From a virus, in IMG/VR virus record IMGVR_UViG_3300050014_001127, positions 1 to 49,622 of that record: DNA of 49,622 nt. The stretch is one strand, 5' to 3'. The notes below the pieces were generated by a model. It was not told the origin of the DNA, ran no database searches, and saw nothing but the letters and a program-made list of their open reading frames with translations. Below, piece after piece: positions 23,332 to 31,168 of this stretch. Positions within the stretch are counted from its first letter, which is position 1. Each line of letters starts with the position of its first letter. The translations under genes were made by a program, and so were the position numbers.

Positions 23332-23605
23332 ATCTTGAAAATATTGGTTTGGTGTCATTGATAAGATCTCGAGGATCCGTTGCTTGAGAAGTGTGTTGAA
23401 GAATTCCATTACGAATATATCTTACAAACACATATTTTTCATTGACTGATGTAACTATACCATGATCCCCATACCAATCAGGATGTTCACTTTCAAAATA
23501 TTCCTGAATGAGATGTTTAGGAATATATCGAACCTTATCATCTTCCTTAAAATCTGATAATGCATTGACTGGGTTAATGTGTGAGTCTAAAACCATATCC
23601 ATCAT
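23297..23605 (-). CDS. hypothetical soluble protein, 102 aa
   Basis: The core KVRYIPKHL ... HGIVTSVNEKYVFVRY has the look of a small SH3-like barrel; the end is disordered and proline-rich. I chose the ATG at 23605 because the longer frame begins with TTG within the promoter. It is first of the unit running down to 21246. Confidence 0.7.
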   Translation of the reverse strand: MMDMVLDSHINPVNALSDFKEDDKVRYIPKHLIQEYFESEHPDWYGDHGIVTSVNEKYVFVRYIRNGILQHTSQATDPRDLINDTKPIFSRYETPKTSTPIY

Positions 23606-23614
23606 ATTAAGAAA

Positions 23615-23650
23615 CAAATATACAAAAAGAATCCCAAACTAAAAAATAAT
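23615..23650 (-). promoter_or_regulatory. class A promoter for the 23.6-21.2 kb unit
   Basis: On the minus strand ATTTTTTA, 16 bases, then GTATATTTG, 9 bases before the ATG at 23605. The 16-base spacer is the 3' arm and T-run of the terminator for the upstream gene. Confidence 0.65.
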
Positions 23651-23660
23651 TTGGGATCTT
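23624..23660. terminator. terminator fused to a class A promoter
   Basis: ATCCCAAA and TTTGGGAT form an 8-bp stem. The minus strand continues with TCTTTTT, the plus strand with CTTTTTT, so the hairpin could stop transcription from both sides. The loop holds the T-run/A element of the promoter. Confidence 0.65.
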
Positions 23661-23667
23661 TTTTAAG

Positions 23668-23910
23668 CTAAGCAGATACTTTTACCATCCGTTGAAGATT
23701 GACTTCAAACTGAGGGCTTCTGAATATCCACAATGTAGTTTCAAATCCAAGGTGCATAAGGGCAAAAGCGTAGTGACCTAATGTAATGAATGGTATTGCT
23801 ATAATGAATGCGGCCCAGCTTCTCTTGGTCATCCCCCATGTTCTTTTCCAGAATACTTTTTCCTTAAATGCAAAAGCACTAATTAAGTTGAGCTGTTTTG
23901 GTGTTTTCAT
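23668..23910 (-). CDS. small membrane protein, 80 aa
   Basis: From the ATG at 23910 the protein reads MKTPKQLNLISAF and has one clear membrane segment (SWAAFIIAIPFITLGHYAFALMHLG region, about 30-52) and amphipathic flanks. I reject the longer frame, which covers half of the preceding gene. It overlaps that gene by 32 bases and is followed by a terminator. Confidence 0.65.
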   Translation of the reverse strand: MKTPKQLNLISAFAFKEKVFWKRTWGMTKRSWAAFIIAIPFITLGHYAFALMHLGFETTLWIFRSPQFEVNLQRMVKVSA

Positions 23911-24445
23911 CTCTAAAGAAGTATTTATGAGCATAATGTAGAAATTTATGGGTAACCGAATCATCCGGTAGGTAGAAGACAAAAGATACTTCTCCTTTAG
24001 GTAACCCCAATGAAGAGATCCATTTATTATCCGTCTGACGAACTTCTCTGAATTTTTCATAATACGGTTTTGTAATAGTATCATGACGATCCAAGAGAAC
24101 AAATCTTGTAGTTTTTGCATGAAGATAACCAGCATAATTATTAAAATCCATATACTGAGTTGTATCTTTTTTGCTTACCTCAAATTTGTATCTGAGAAGA
24201 GAAGCAAATTTAACAGTAGTATCTGCTTTTATTGTAGTTTCTCTCCACCAGAGTTCGTGCTGTTTAACCTTTGTAATGGTGTAGGGAATTTTTAAACCTA
24301 CAACTCCATTGACGATGACCATTCCAATAAATGTGGTCGCAAATACAATGCATCCTGTTTCAAACTGTCTTTCTTTGATTTTCTTGCCAAAGATAGCAGC
24401 TGAAAGTAAGAATGAAAAAACAACTAGAATTCCAAATGTATACAT
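23879..24445 (-). CDS. membrane-anchored protein, 188 aa
   Basis: Two N-terminal membrane helices (about 2-19 and 33-53) anchor a C-terminal soluble domain of about 130 residues with strand-rich character (HELWWRETTIKADTT, RFVLLDRHDTITKPYY). The family is not recognised. It starts 15 bases after the large membrane protein gene. Confidence 0.75.
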   Translation of the reverse strand: MYTFGILVVFSFLLSAAIFGKKIKERQFETGCIVFATTFIGMVIVNGVVGLKIPYTITKVKQHELWWRETTIKADTTVKFASLLRYKFEVSKKDTTQYMDFNNYAGYLHAKTTRFVLLDRHDTITKPYYEKFREVRQTDNKWISSLGLPKGEVSFVFYLPDDSVTHKFLHYAHKYFFRDENTKTAQLN

Positions 24446-24460
24446 GTCTTTCGGTTTTAA

Positions 24461-25627
24461 TTATTTAGATACTGAACTTGTTCCTTCCGAAACAACTGGT
24501 GAATCCATAATAACTGGTGCGTCTTCGGGATAACTAACCCCTTCCCAACGAATACCTGGACAATAGTCTGTATAAGATGCTCCAAAGTACTCTCCAAAGA
24601 TACCAAGGAATCCAATAAGACCTTTCCAAAATCCTTTAGCGCCAGCGGCGATAAGATATGAGAGATTAACGATAACAAGCTGCCATAAGAATGTGTAAAG
24701 GATGAATTTAAGCGGAGTCCAAACACACCAAAATAGAAAACTATAAGCCACTTTGATATACCATAGATCGGTTCCCCTATTAGCCATATAAGTAACTAAC
24801 TTTGAAAATAACCAGCCAAGGAATGCGATAGTTCCAAGTATTGCGATACCAATACCTGCATCTAAGACAACAGTCCAGTTCCAATGATCCACTAACCAGA
24901 GAATACCCTTGCCAAGGAAATTAACTACAAAATAAGTAACAGTTAAGAGTACGCCAGTTACGAGGGCACCGGTAACTCGTTTGGTCCATTTTATAATATT
25001 TTTCCATGAGGCAACTGTATTAGAAACTTTGCCAAAGAAATCTCCTACATTATCTCTGAAATTTTCAAGTTTCTCATCATAAGTAGGAACATAAGGTTGA
25101 TTTCTTTTTGCTGTTTCTTCTTCCTGACATATTTTTGAATAAACCTCGTGTTGTTCCGCTATCCAATTTGAAAATTCAGGACTAGCCTCACGATAATTTA
25201 GTTGAGAAACTTTATAGGCAGGAACTCCTTTTTTTGTTTCAAACCATTTTGCAACAAATACATCTTTGGAATATCCCCCTTTTTCATAACCATGAAATTT
25301 ACGATAGAGTTTATTTAATTCCTCGTGATGCATCCATATTTGATAAACATCTAAATCAACCAGTTTATCCTCCCAGGCTTTAGCAGCAGGTTCAACCATT
25401 GTTTTCTCTACAATATTTTCTATTGCTTCGATTAATACGTTCCAGATATAAAAAATGAAACGAACTGGCAGAACGATTGCACAGGTCAAGAGACTAAATA
25501 TCAACAGCCACCAGTATGGACAAAAATTGTTCATGTTTTGTGGAGTTGGAGCAGCTTCGCCTAGCACAAGCTTAACAAGCTTAGAGTGCCAGGAATTTGG
25601 GCTTAATGTTACATACGCTTTTTCCAT
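24461..25627 (-). CDS. polytopic membrane protein, 388 aa
   Basis: Predicted membrane segments lie at about 38-62, 218-238, 247-270, 280-300 and 310-345, with a charged, mainly helical region (about 70-210) between the first and second. The end is a soluble, acidic tail. No transporter or channel family is recognised. It is the largest of a set of membrane proteins from 22.1 to 26.0 kb, which suggests a phage-encoded inner-membrane assembly. Confidence 0.78.
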   Translation of the reverse strand: MEKAYVTLSPNSWHSKLVKLVLGEAAPTPQNMNNFCPYWWLLIFSLLTCAIVLPVRFIFYIWNVLIEAIENIVEKTMVEPAAKAWEDKLVDLDVYQIWMHHEELNKLYRKFHGYEKGGYSKDVFVAKWFETKKGVPAYKVSQLNYREASPEFSNWIAEQHEVYSKICQEEETAKRNQPYVPTYDEKLENFRDNVGDFFGKVSNTVASWKNIIKWTKRVTGALVTGVLLTVTYFVVNFLGKGILWLVDHWNWTVVLDAGIGIAILGTIAFLGWLFSKLVTYMANRGTDLWYIKVAYSFLFWCVWTPLKFILYTFLWQLVIVNLSYLIAAGAKGFWKGLIGFLGIFGEYFGASYTDYCPGIRWEGVSYPEDAPVIMDSPVVSEGTSSVSK

Positions 25628-25633
25628 TGTGAT

Positions 25634-25978
25634 TTATTTAAATATTAGATATAAGATTACAAATATAATTAGGGAGACAAATGAAAGCCTTCCCCAAGAA
25701 AAATCGGTTCGATAATAAGACCTGTATCCCGGGCCAAATATTCCATTGTCCCCGGTTTTGCGAGTTTCAAAAAATATAGTATTGAAAGCCCATTTGATAA
25801 ATTTCCACCCGTAATATAATGGGGTGAATATACATTTTAAAATAAATATGCCTGCTTCTGTTGCTTTTTCTTTTGCAGTAGGAAGACGATGTTCGAGACC
25901 TGTTCCGTCTTTCTTTGCATAAAGTTTTCTCTTATCCCTCTGGATTTTTGGTCTTTTGATATATAGATCTTTACTCAT
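25634..25978 (-). CDS. membrane protein, 114 aa
   Basis: The N-terminal 40 residues are strongly basic. A hydrophobic segment (AGIFILKCIFTPLYYGWKFI, about 42-61) and a C-terminal membrane helix (LSFVSLIIFVILYLIF) follow. It lies 6 bases upstream of the large membrane protein gene and overlaps the previous gene by 8 bases. The family is not recognised. Confidence 0.72.
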   Translation of the reverse strand: MSKDLYIKRPKIQRDKRKLYAKKDGTGLEHRLPTAKEKATEAGIFILKCIFTPLYYGWKFIKWAFNTIFFETRKTGDNGIFGPGYRSYYRTDFSWGRLSFVSLIIFVILYLIFK

Positions 25979-26261
25979 TTTTTAGCTTAGTTTTCCAATA
26001 ATTCATTACAAGATCTGTTAATTCGTCCAGACTTTTATCTGTATTAATCGGGGTCCAAGTAGACCCGGTTTTTTTAAAGAGAGTATCTTTTATGGCTCTA
26101 AGCCACTTGTTATCAGCTTCATTTCCAAAATTGTTTATGTCAAACCAGAGATGCATGTTGGTAATTACTTTGGTTTTCTGAGACCGAAAAAGAATTTTTA
26201 CAGTCATCTTTTTGATTTCTTGCCGAGTAATTGGTTTTTCGTAGGATCTAGTTATTTTCAT
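25971..26261 (-). CDS. hypothetical protein, 96 aa
   Basis: This basic soluble protein shows HLWFDINNFGNEADNKW in the middle and a helical end, and has no recognised domain. It is first of the membrane-protein unit, behind a class A promoter variant, and overlaps the next gene by 8 bases. Confidence 0.72.
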   Translation of the reverse strand: MKITRSYEKPITRQEIKKMTVKILFRSQKTKVITNMHLWFDINNFGNEADNKWLRAIKDTLFKKTGSTWTPINTDKSLDELTDLVMNYWKTKLKNE

Positions 26262-26280
26262 TTTAGTCTTTTTTATATCT

Positions 26281-26317
26281 GCTAATGTACGACTAATTAT
26301 CCAATTAAAAAAATTTT
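26281..26317 (-). promoter_or_regulatory. class A promoter-like element (variant -7 box)
   Basis: On the minus strand AAATTTTTTTA, 15 bases, then GTACATTAG. The -7 box has A in place of the third T. It ends 19 bases before the ATG at 26261. Confidence 0.55.
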
Positions 26318-26549
26318 ACCACTTAATTGTTACGGTTGTACCATCTCTTTGATCCCTGTGTTCATAAACTTCATATCCCTCTTCTTCCAGTTCGAATAAA
26401 ACATCAAGCATAAGGGGATCGTAAAAATTTACTGAGAACTGTCCTTGATTAACAGCCCTTTCAATTGTGAGCCTAATCGCTGCCATTTGGTTAGCAGCTT
26501 TATTTTCCACGACACTCGTGGCTTTTGATCTTGCTTCTTCTGCTTGCAT
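26316..26549 (-). CDS. hypothetical protein, 77 aa
   Basis: A helical N-terminus is followed by LMLDVLFELEEEGYEVY and a final strand (DGTTVTIKW), a compact alpha/beta layout common in small phage proteins. It shares 121 bases with the 26429-26662 frame; both have coherent features, so I list both, but this one is the more convincing. A start at Met22 (26486) would reduce the overlap. Confidence 0.65.
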   Translation of the reverse strand: MQAEEARSKATSVVENKAANQMAAIRLTIERAVNQGQFSVNFYDPLMLDVLFELEEEGYEVYEHRDQRDGTTVTIKW

Positions 26550-26662
26550 TTTCTATGTTCTTTATCTCCGTAAATAATTGTTCCAATCGTAAATACAACG
26601 AATAATATTGCTGCTACTGAACAAAAAATAAGAGTTTGTATGGTCTCCAAAATCTTTTCCAC
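26429..26662 (-). CDS. small membrane protein, 77 aa (overlaps next gene)
   Basis: An N-terminal membrane helix (LIFCSVAAILFVVFTIGTIIY, about 11-31) is followed by a strongly basic tail. The start is GTG, overlapping the stop of the RNA ligase gene (TAGTG). The C-terminal half overlaps the next gene in another frame, so either the overlap is genuine or this gene is read only in part. Confidence 0.5.
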   Translation of the reverse strand: MEKILETIQTLIFCSVAAILFVVFTIGTIIYGDKEHRKCKQKKQDQKPRVSWKIKLLTKWQRLGSQLKGLLIKDSSQ

Positions 26663-27801
26663 TATTCCTCATATTTAAGAAGGAATTTATTTGAGATGAC
26701 TTTAAATGATAATCTTCCATTGTCACTGTAAGCTGGATTTTTAGCTACAAATACCACACCTTCTCTTGGACCTTCTACAAGCATTGATTTTCCATCAGCG
26801 TATAGAATAAGGTCTTCATACTTCTCGGGAAGTTTAAAGTTCATATCAATTATAGGAACTGTATCTAATCCCATTTCTGCCATCATTTCAAGGAATGTTT
26901 CGAATGGATAGAACTGGAATTTAATAGGATCGAAAGCTCTGAAGAACTTAACTATTTGTCCTTTCAGTTTATATTTGTTTTTCTGGATTCCTTCTCCAAT
27001 AAGTTCCCCTTGTAGAGTTAAGGATTGGATTCCTTGCTGACCCATATACTTGGACATTTTTCTTTCCAAGTTAAGAGCTCTGGCAACTTTCCAGAAAGTA
27101 TTTCCTTCAGTTTCAAGAAGTTCCAAATTTCTGGAAGCTATACCAAATGTAAGATTATAAACGAAAGGAGTCATGGAAGTTCCATCACATTTTTCTGTAG
27201 CAATCCATGTTTCTTTTCTGTAATCTTCATAATGCTCCAAAAGGTTTTGAATTCTTTCTTCATCAGTTTTTATTGAGTGTGAAGGAAATGCCCCCTTAAC
27301 CAATCCTGCAAGTTCCGCTGGAATTGGAGCTTCATAAACTTTGATACCGATAAGATCCGTAAGGTCTTCCCCCTCTACAATTGGAATAAATCCGTCGGTA
27401 TTTTCTCCTGGGTGTTCAAGTATAAGTACCTGTTCCCAATTTTCGTCCAGACCATATTTAGTTGCTTCTGGAAATAGATCTTCAATTTCTTCAGGAGTGT
27501 AAAGCATCCCATATTCATTGAGAATAGACAGCGGAAATATAATACCTTGGGAAATTTGTCCGCGAAGTTTAATTGTACGAATTCTGAATCCTCTTGAACG
27601 AAGAAATTCAAATTCGGGTCTTTCGGGAAATACAGAATCTATCTCTGCATAAATACAAAGATCTGAATCTTTAAATTCCCCTTTCTTAGCAACAACGGAC
27701 CATCCTCTGATAACTGCTCTTTCAATTGAGTCAGCATCGGGGATCGGGAATAACCCGTTGATCCTTTCAATCGTTGCTAATTTTCTTTTAATATCTGACA
27801 T
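26662..27801 (-). CDS. RNA ligase (DRB0094/Rnl-type), 379 aa
   Basis: An N-terminal OB-like region (about 1-160) precedes a nucleotidyltransferase domain with the KxDG motif EKCDGTS, nucleophile K204. Later motifs are FGIASRNLEL (motif III-like), LQGELIGEGIQ (motif IIIa/IV) and EGVVFVAKN followed by SFKVIS (motifs IV-V, last lysine). The N-terminal OB domain is typical of the DRB0094 family rather than T4 Rnl1 or Rnl2. Such enzymes seal nicks in RNA. The phage also encodes a CCA-adding enzyme and HAD phosphatases nearby, pointing to repair of cleaved tRNA. Confidence 0.87.
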   Translation of the reverse strand: MSDIKRKLATIERINGLFPIPDADSIERAVIRGWSVVAKKGEFKDSDLCIYAEIDSVFPERPEFEFLRSRGFRIRTIKLRGQISQGIIFPLSILNEYGMLYTPEEIEDLFPEATKYGLDENWEQVLILEHPGENTDGFIPIVEGEDLTDLIGIKVYEAPIPAELAGLVKGAFPSHSIKTDEERIQNLLEHYEDYRKETWIATEKCDGTSMTPFVYNLTFGIASRNLELLETEGNTFWKVARALNLERKMSKYMGQQGIQSLTLQGELIGEGIQKNKYKLKGQIVKFFRAFDPIKFQFYPFETFLEMMAEMGLDTVPIIDMNFKLPEKYEDLILYADGKSMLVEGPREGVVFVAKNPAYSDNGRLSFKVISNKFLLKYEE

Positions 27802-27935
27802 TATAGTTGTTTTTCAAGTTTAAGTATATCCTCTTTAATCATCTCATTCCAATAACAGTCAGTAAGGTTTCCCCACCTATCTCGAATGAATGATTTTTCA
27901 AGTTTCCTAATTCTTATTTTTAATGATAATTTCAT
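27801..27935 (-). CDS. small basic protein, 44 aa
   Basis: From an ATG at 27935 the frame reads MKLSLKIRIRKLEKSF and ends EKQL before TAA. It overlaps the upstream stop by 4 bases (ATGA) and the RNA ligase start by 1 base (TAATG), which is strong evidence that it is translated. The helical, charged peptide has no known family. Confidence 0.7.
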   Translation of the reverse strand: MKLSLKIRIRKLEKSFIRDRWGNLTDCYWNEMIKEDILKLEKQL

Positions 27936-28369
27936 CTTTCCATTCCTTCTTTATCGAGTTCTTTTACTCGACCCCCAATAACTTCGACTTTTACATGACA
28001 ATTAACCCCTCGAATTCCCTGAACAGTTTTAACATTTATAGAATCAATATATTTGATTTCCAAATTATAAGCGCTCCATAAAGCATCATAAACTCCATCT
28101 GCAAGAGGAACAGGATCCCCGGTCATACTTTCAAAATCTTCGGTTTCTGTTAAAGGAACAATCTGATAAATTGAGTTATTTGTTTTGAAAATATCATAAG
28201 CTATGATCTCTTCAACTACACTTGTATGCCATCCTGTATTTAGACGAAAGCATTCTCCAATCTCTGGAAAGTTCTCCGGAATCCCGATTTTTTCAAATCC
28301 AACAAGTATATTGTTAGGATGTTTTGCATCTGGGCGTTCTTCAATTTTAACTATTTTAACTCTTTTCAT
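27932..28369 (-). CDS. hypothetical protein, 145 aa
   Basis: This beta-rich soluble protein has no recognised family; it starts MKRVKIVKIEERPDAKHP and contains a strand-turn-strand region (HTSVVEEIIAYDIFKT). It lies 6 bases after the upstream gene in a tightly packed operon. Confidence 0.72.
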   Translation of the reverse strand: MKRVKIVKIEERPDAKHPNNILVGFEKIGIPENFPEIGECFRLNTGWHTSVVEEIIAYDIFKTNNSIYQIVPLTETEDFESMTGDPVPLADGVYDALWSAYNLEIKYIDSINVKTVQGIRGVNCHVKVEVIGGRVKELDKEGMER

Positions 28370-28375
28370 AATATT

Positions 28376-28672
28376 TTAGATTTCAACAATTTCCCAATCT
28401 GTAATAGGAACATCAAAACACTTATCAATCCAATAACCTTTTCCACTTTTTTCATTGGGCAAAATATTGAAATGATTGACAAGGGCTTTTTGTTTCTTAG
28501 TTAATTTGGGGTCATCTCCCCAAGTTTTGATAATTACTTTCACTCCATTACCTGCCCATTTTAATTGGGGCATTCTGGGATAGAGTTTCCCCGTTGAAGA
28601 TAAGTTTCCTGATCCTCTTGAAGGAGTGAAATATAAACCTGTAGGTTTGTGTAAGATTTTATAGACTTTCAT
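28376..28672 (-). CDS. hypothetical protein, 98 aa
   Basis: The opening MKVYKILHKPTGLYFTPSRG, ending DWEIVEI, is a layout often seen in small phage proteins of unknown function. The protein is basic and mostly strands. It overlaps the upstream stop by 4 bases. Confidence 0.72.
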   Translation of the reverse strand: MKVYKILHKPTGLYFTPSRGSGNLSSTGKLYPRMPQLKWAGNGVKVIIKTWGDDPKLTKKQKALVNHFNILPNEKSGKGYWIDKCFDVPITDWEIVEI

Positions 28673-28872
28673 TTAAAATTGGGATGAACACATTTAACTT
28701 GACTACGATACTGATTGCACATTGGGTCTTTTTTGAAATCCCTGCCACTTTTGGAAACTCTATTAATGAGAGTCCATTTTGAGGATGGATCCACCCAATA
28801 AGCTTTAGCTCTATACCAGTGACCCTTTTTGAGTCCTAGTCTTGGCTGATCCTCTAAAATTTCTACTATCAT
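28669..28872 (-). CDS. hypothetical protein, 67 aa
   Basis: The first half (LGLKKGHWYRAKAYWVDPSSKWTLI) looks like a single small beta barrel; the end is basic with two Cys. No family is recognised. It overlaps the next gene by 4 bases and the previous gene by 1 base. Confidence 0.7.
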   Translation of the reverse strand: MIVEILEDQPRLGLKKGHWYRAKAYWVDPSSKWTLINRVSKSGRDFKKDPMCNQYRSQVKCVHPNFK

Positions 28873-29042
28873 TAGTTAAAAGGTTTATCGTTAAATGGAC
28901 TGTCAAAAGCTCCATGAGGTTTTGGAGGATGAGGTGGATGAGGAGGATGCGGCGGATGTTCCGGGTGGGACATCATACACAAACTAATCGTATTATCCAA
29001 CTCAATTCTCGTTATTTCAGGCTTCTGGTAGTTCTTCTTCAT
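28872..29042 (-). CDS. peptide with KPEI leader and HPP repeats, 56 aa
   Basis: The protein reads MKKNYQKPEITRIELDNTISLCMMS, then four HPP-like triplets (HPEHPPHPPHPPHPP), then a short GAFDSPFNDKPF tail. The K-x-x-KPEI-x-x-I-x-LD-x-x-I-S-L start and the SPF-x-x-KPF end resemble a family of short Bacteroidota peptides of unknown function that look like leader-core precursors. The histidines could bind metal. I chose the ATG at 29042; the longer frame adds four residues inside the upstream gene. Confidence 0.68.
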   Translation of the reverse strand: MKKNYQKPEITRIELDNTISLCMMSHPEHPPHPPHPPHPPKPHGAFDSPFNDKPFN

Positions 29043-29361
29043 CAATAAAAACATAACTTATTTTTACATCCTGCAGTTTCTGAAATTTGGATTCTTCAAT
29101 TCTGAAAAAGAAATCTGGAAGATAAATTCCCATGTAGGTATCAAAATGAGCAATTTTAGAAACATTTCGTGGAATAACATACATTCTTTCCTTTTCCCCT
29201 ACCATTCCTCTCAAAGTACAATCAATACAATCCATCAGTTTATTCCAATGAGCTGAGTCAATCTGATTATAAACACACTTTGGTAGTTTATGCAGTTTCT
29301 TCTCAACCATTTTAAAAGTCTCAATACTGTCGGCTTTGATTTCTACTTTATGGTCTTCCAT
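29017..29361 (-). CDS. hypothetical protein, 114 aa
   Basis: A helical N-terminus is followed by two Cys near CIDCTL and a strand-rich half. No family is recognised. The ATG lies 5 bases after a class A -7 box, so its mRNA is probably leaderless. It is first in the unit reading down through the RNA ligase. Confidence 0.72.
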   Translation of the reverse strand: MEDHKVEIKADSIETFKMVEKKLHKLPKCVYNQIDSAHWNKLMDCIDCTLRGMVGEKERMYVIPRNVSKIAHFDTYMGIYLPDFFFRIEESKFQKLQDVKISYVFIDEEELPEA

Positions 29362-29366
29362 AGTTG

Positions 29367-29375
29367 CAAATGTAC
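29367..29375 (-). promoter_or_regulatory. class A -7 box (GTACATTTG)
   Basis: GTACATTTG on the minus strand, followed by CAACT and the ATG at 29361. The T-run/A element is poorly kept here (GATATTTTTAA), so this is a weaker copy. Confidence 0.5.
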
Positions 29376-29396
29376 TTAAAAATATCTTAACTCGTT

Positions 29397-29873
29397 CTAT
29401 TTCTTTGTTAAAGTTTCGTCAAGTTCCTCTTCTTCTGGTTTTAATCCTGGAAACAACTTGTAGAATCTCTTCCAAGCTGTTTTTCTTTTCTTGCTAGGAA
29501 ATCTTATGTCCCGGGTATATCCTCTTCCATTTCCCCTATTGATAGAAGTTTTATTGTCCTGTCTTTCGGGTTTGTCATTGTGTTTGTAAATCTGGCTTAC
29601 TTCTGAATGACTGGCTTTAATAATATGCCAATGCTCCATATATTCTTTTTCTTCAGTCGTAACTTTTAAAAACAAATCATGAATTCGATTCATTTCTTTT
29701 AATCTCTTAACATAGAAACCCCCATAACGGGAAGGATTCTTGTCTTCCTTAACTTTCTGAAATTGCTCCCGAATAATCTGAAGAGGAAAAGGAAAGTGGC
29801 GAGCACAGAGAGACAGGAGCTCGTGTGCCTCCCGTCTGCTAAGTTTTTCCTTTATGATTTTTTCATTTACCAT
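29397..29873 (-). CDS. hypothetical basic protein, 158 aa
   Basis: The first 85 residues are helical. A glycine/asparagine-rich basic linker (INRGNGRGYTRDIRFPSKKRK, about 110-131) leads to KRFYKLFPGL and an acidic end. The linker pattern suggests RNA or DNA binding. It overlaps the CCA-adding enzyme gene by 11 bases. Confidence 0.72.
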   Translation of the reverse strand: MVNEKIIKEKLSRREAHELLSLCARHFPFPLQIIREQFQKVKEDKNPSRYGGFYVKRLKEMNRIHDLFLKVTTEEKEYMEHWHIIKASHSEVSQIYKHNDKPERQDNKTSINRGNGRGYTRDIRFPSKKRKTAWKRFYKLFPGLKPEEEELDETLTKK

Positions 29874-31101
29874 ATAGAAGTGTCATTAAGTAATCAACTG
29901 AATCCTTTCTGTCATCCCAGTTGAATCGGTTCATCAAGGCATCTCTCAAAACCCTATCCAATATATCTTGTATCCATTTACCTTCTTCGTAGTTATTGGA
30001 TATTTCCTTAACATCATCTCCGTTAAGCATTACGCTTTTCATCGAGAAAGGTATCTGCCCCATTTTCATATTCAGTACAACTTTCTGAACTGAATCTGGA
30101 AGTATAACCGATTCCATTATAGCCGGAGCTTCCGAAAAACATTTTGAAAGCATGAATAACAGATCTTCGTCATCATGTTCAACATGAGGAAGTCTTGTAA
30201 ACAGTTTTTCAAGAGTCTTAACATTTTTTGCAAGAGATGATTCTCCTTTAAGCCTCTGAAGTATAAATTTAGAAGGATCTATATCTCCAAGAAGACCCAA
30301 AACATAGAAGAAAGATACAGCGTCAAGATATTCCAATCCTTTGTCATAACGAAGCATCTTCTTTCCAAATAATGCTAGATCAACATCATAGAAATGAAGC
30401 AAATCCAAAGCTATCTGGGTGTTACCGTTTTTCTTTATGATCTTCATTAGCTCATCCATTATTCTTTCTCCGGATATGTCTTTTATAAGATGAGCATTTT
30501 CCTGCATAAGTTTAGCTGTAGGAATATCAAAGATATATCCAAAACGAGCTGCAAACTGTATTCCTCTTAATATTCTTAAAGGATCATCAATAAAAGCTTT
30601 AGAATTCGTAGCTTTGAGAATCCCATATTCAATATCCTGTATTCCATTATAAGGATCGATAACTTCCATTGAACTGCATTTGATAGCTATAGAATTTATC
30701 GTAAAGTCTCTTCTTTCCAAATCCTGATAGATTGTAACCCCTTTTGTCTGAATATCAAATCCCTTATGACCGTTACCCGTTTTTCTATCGGTGCGAGGTA
30801 TTGCTATATCAAAAGGCTCCCCAAAATATCCTGTAGGTTTGAATTTTATAACTGCAAAGCTTTCCCCTACAATATCCACCTGTCCAAATGGCAATAGTAT
30901 ATGTTTGATCTCCGCTAATGTAAGACCTTCGACAATTATATCTATGTCCTTAAGGGGCTTATCGCGGTAGGCGTCACGTACACACCCTCCAACAAGATAA
31001 ATATGACTTTTTACAAGGAGGTGACGAATCCAATGGTAATTTGTGAATTCCATCAGCAATTCGAATATTTTCTCTGGCAGTTCGGGCATCCTTTTCTTCA
31101 T
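29863..31101 (-). CDS. cca: CCA-adding tRNA nucleotidyltransferase, 412 aa
   Basis: The nucleotidyltransferase head shows YLVGGCVRDAYRDKPLKDID (35-54), with the GG motif and the DxD metal site, then the RRDFTINSIAI signature and the neck motif DDPLRILRGIQFAARF. These identify a bacterial class II CCA-adding enzyme or close poly(A) polymerase relative. It would add or rebuild the CCA tail of tRNAs. The tRNA at 48990-49063 has no encoded CCA, so it needs such an enzyme. I chose the ATG at 31101, directly behind a class A promoter, over the longer frame. Confidence 0.92.
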   Translation of the reverse strand: MKKRMPELPEKIFELLMEFTNYHWIRHLLVKSHIYLVGGCVRDAYRDKPLKDIDIIVEGLTLAEIKHILLPFGQVDIVGESFAVIKFKPTGYFGEPFDIAIPRTDRKTGNGHKGFDIQTKGVTIYQDLERRDFTINSIAIKCSSMEVIDPYNGIQDIEYGILKATNSKAFIDDPLRILRGIQFAARFGYIFDIPTAKLMQENAHLIKDISGERIMDELMKIIKKNGNTQIALDLLHFYDVDLALFGKKMLRYDKGLEYLDAVSFFYVLGLLGDIDPSKFILQRLKGESSLAKNVKTLEKLFTRLPHVEHDDEDLLFMLSKCFSEAPAIMESVILPDSVQKVVLNMKMGQIPFSMKSVMLNGDDVKEISNNYEEGKWIQDILDRVLRDALMNRFNWDDRKDSVDYLMTLLYGK

Positions 31102-31105
31102 GTGA

Positions 31106-31142
31106 CAAATGTACAAAAAGAAACCCAAATAAAAAAATATTT
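31106..31142 (-). promoter_or_regulatory. class A promoter for the CCA-adding enzyme
   Basis: On the minus strand AAATATTTTTTTA, 15 bases, then GTACATTTG, then only TCAC before the ATG at 31101. The predicted transcript would begin at the start codon. The element is the best single example of the class. Confidence 0.7.
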
Positions 31143-31146
31143 GGGT
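31115..31146 (-). terminator. terminator fused to a class A promoter
   Basis: ACCCAAAT and ATTTGGGT form an 8-bp stem followed on the minus strand by TTCTTTTTG. It ends the lipoprotein gene (stop at 31169) and occupies the promoter spacer. Confidence 0.65.
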
Positions 31147-31168
31147 CACTTTATTTTTTAAGTATTTC

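Noticed and set aside
24457-24726. Minus-strand frame of 89 codons within the large membrane protein gene
   Set aside because: It is an alternative frame of a protein with clear membrane topology and has unnatural composition.
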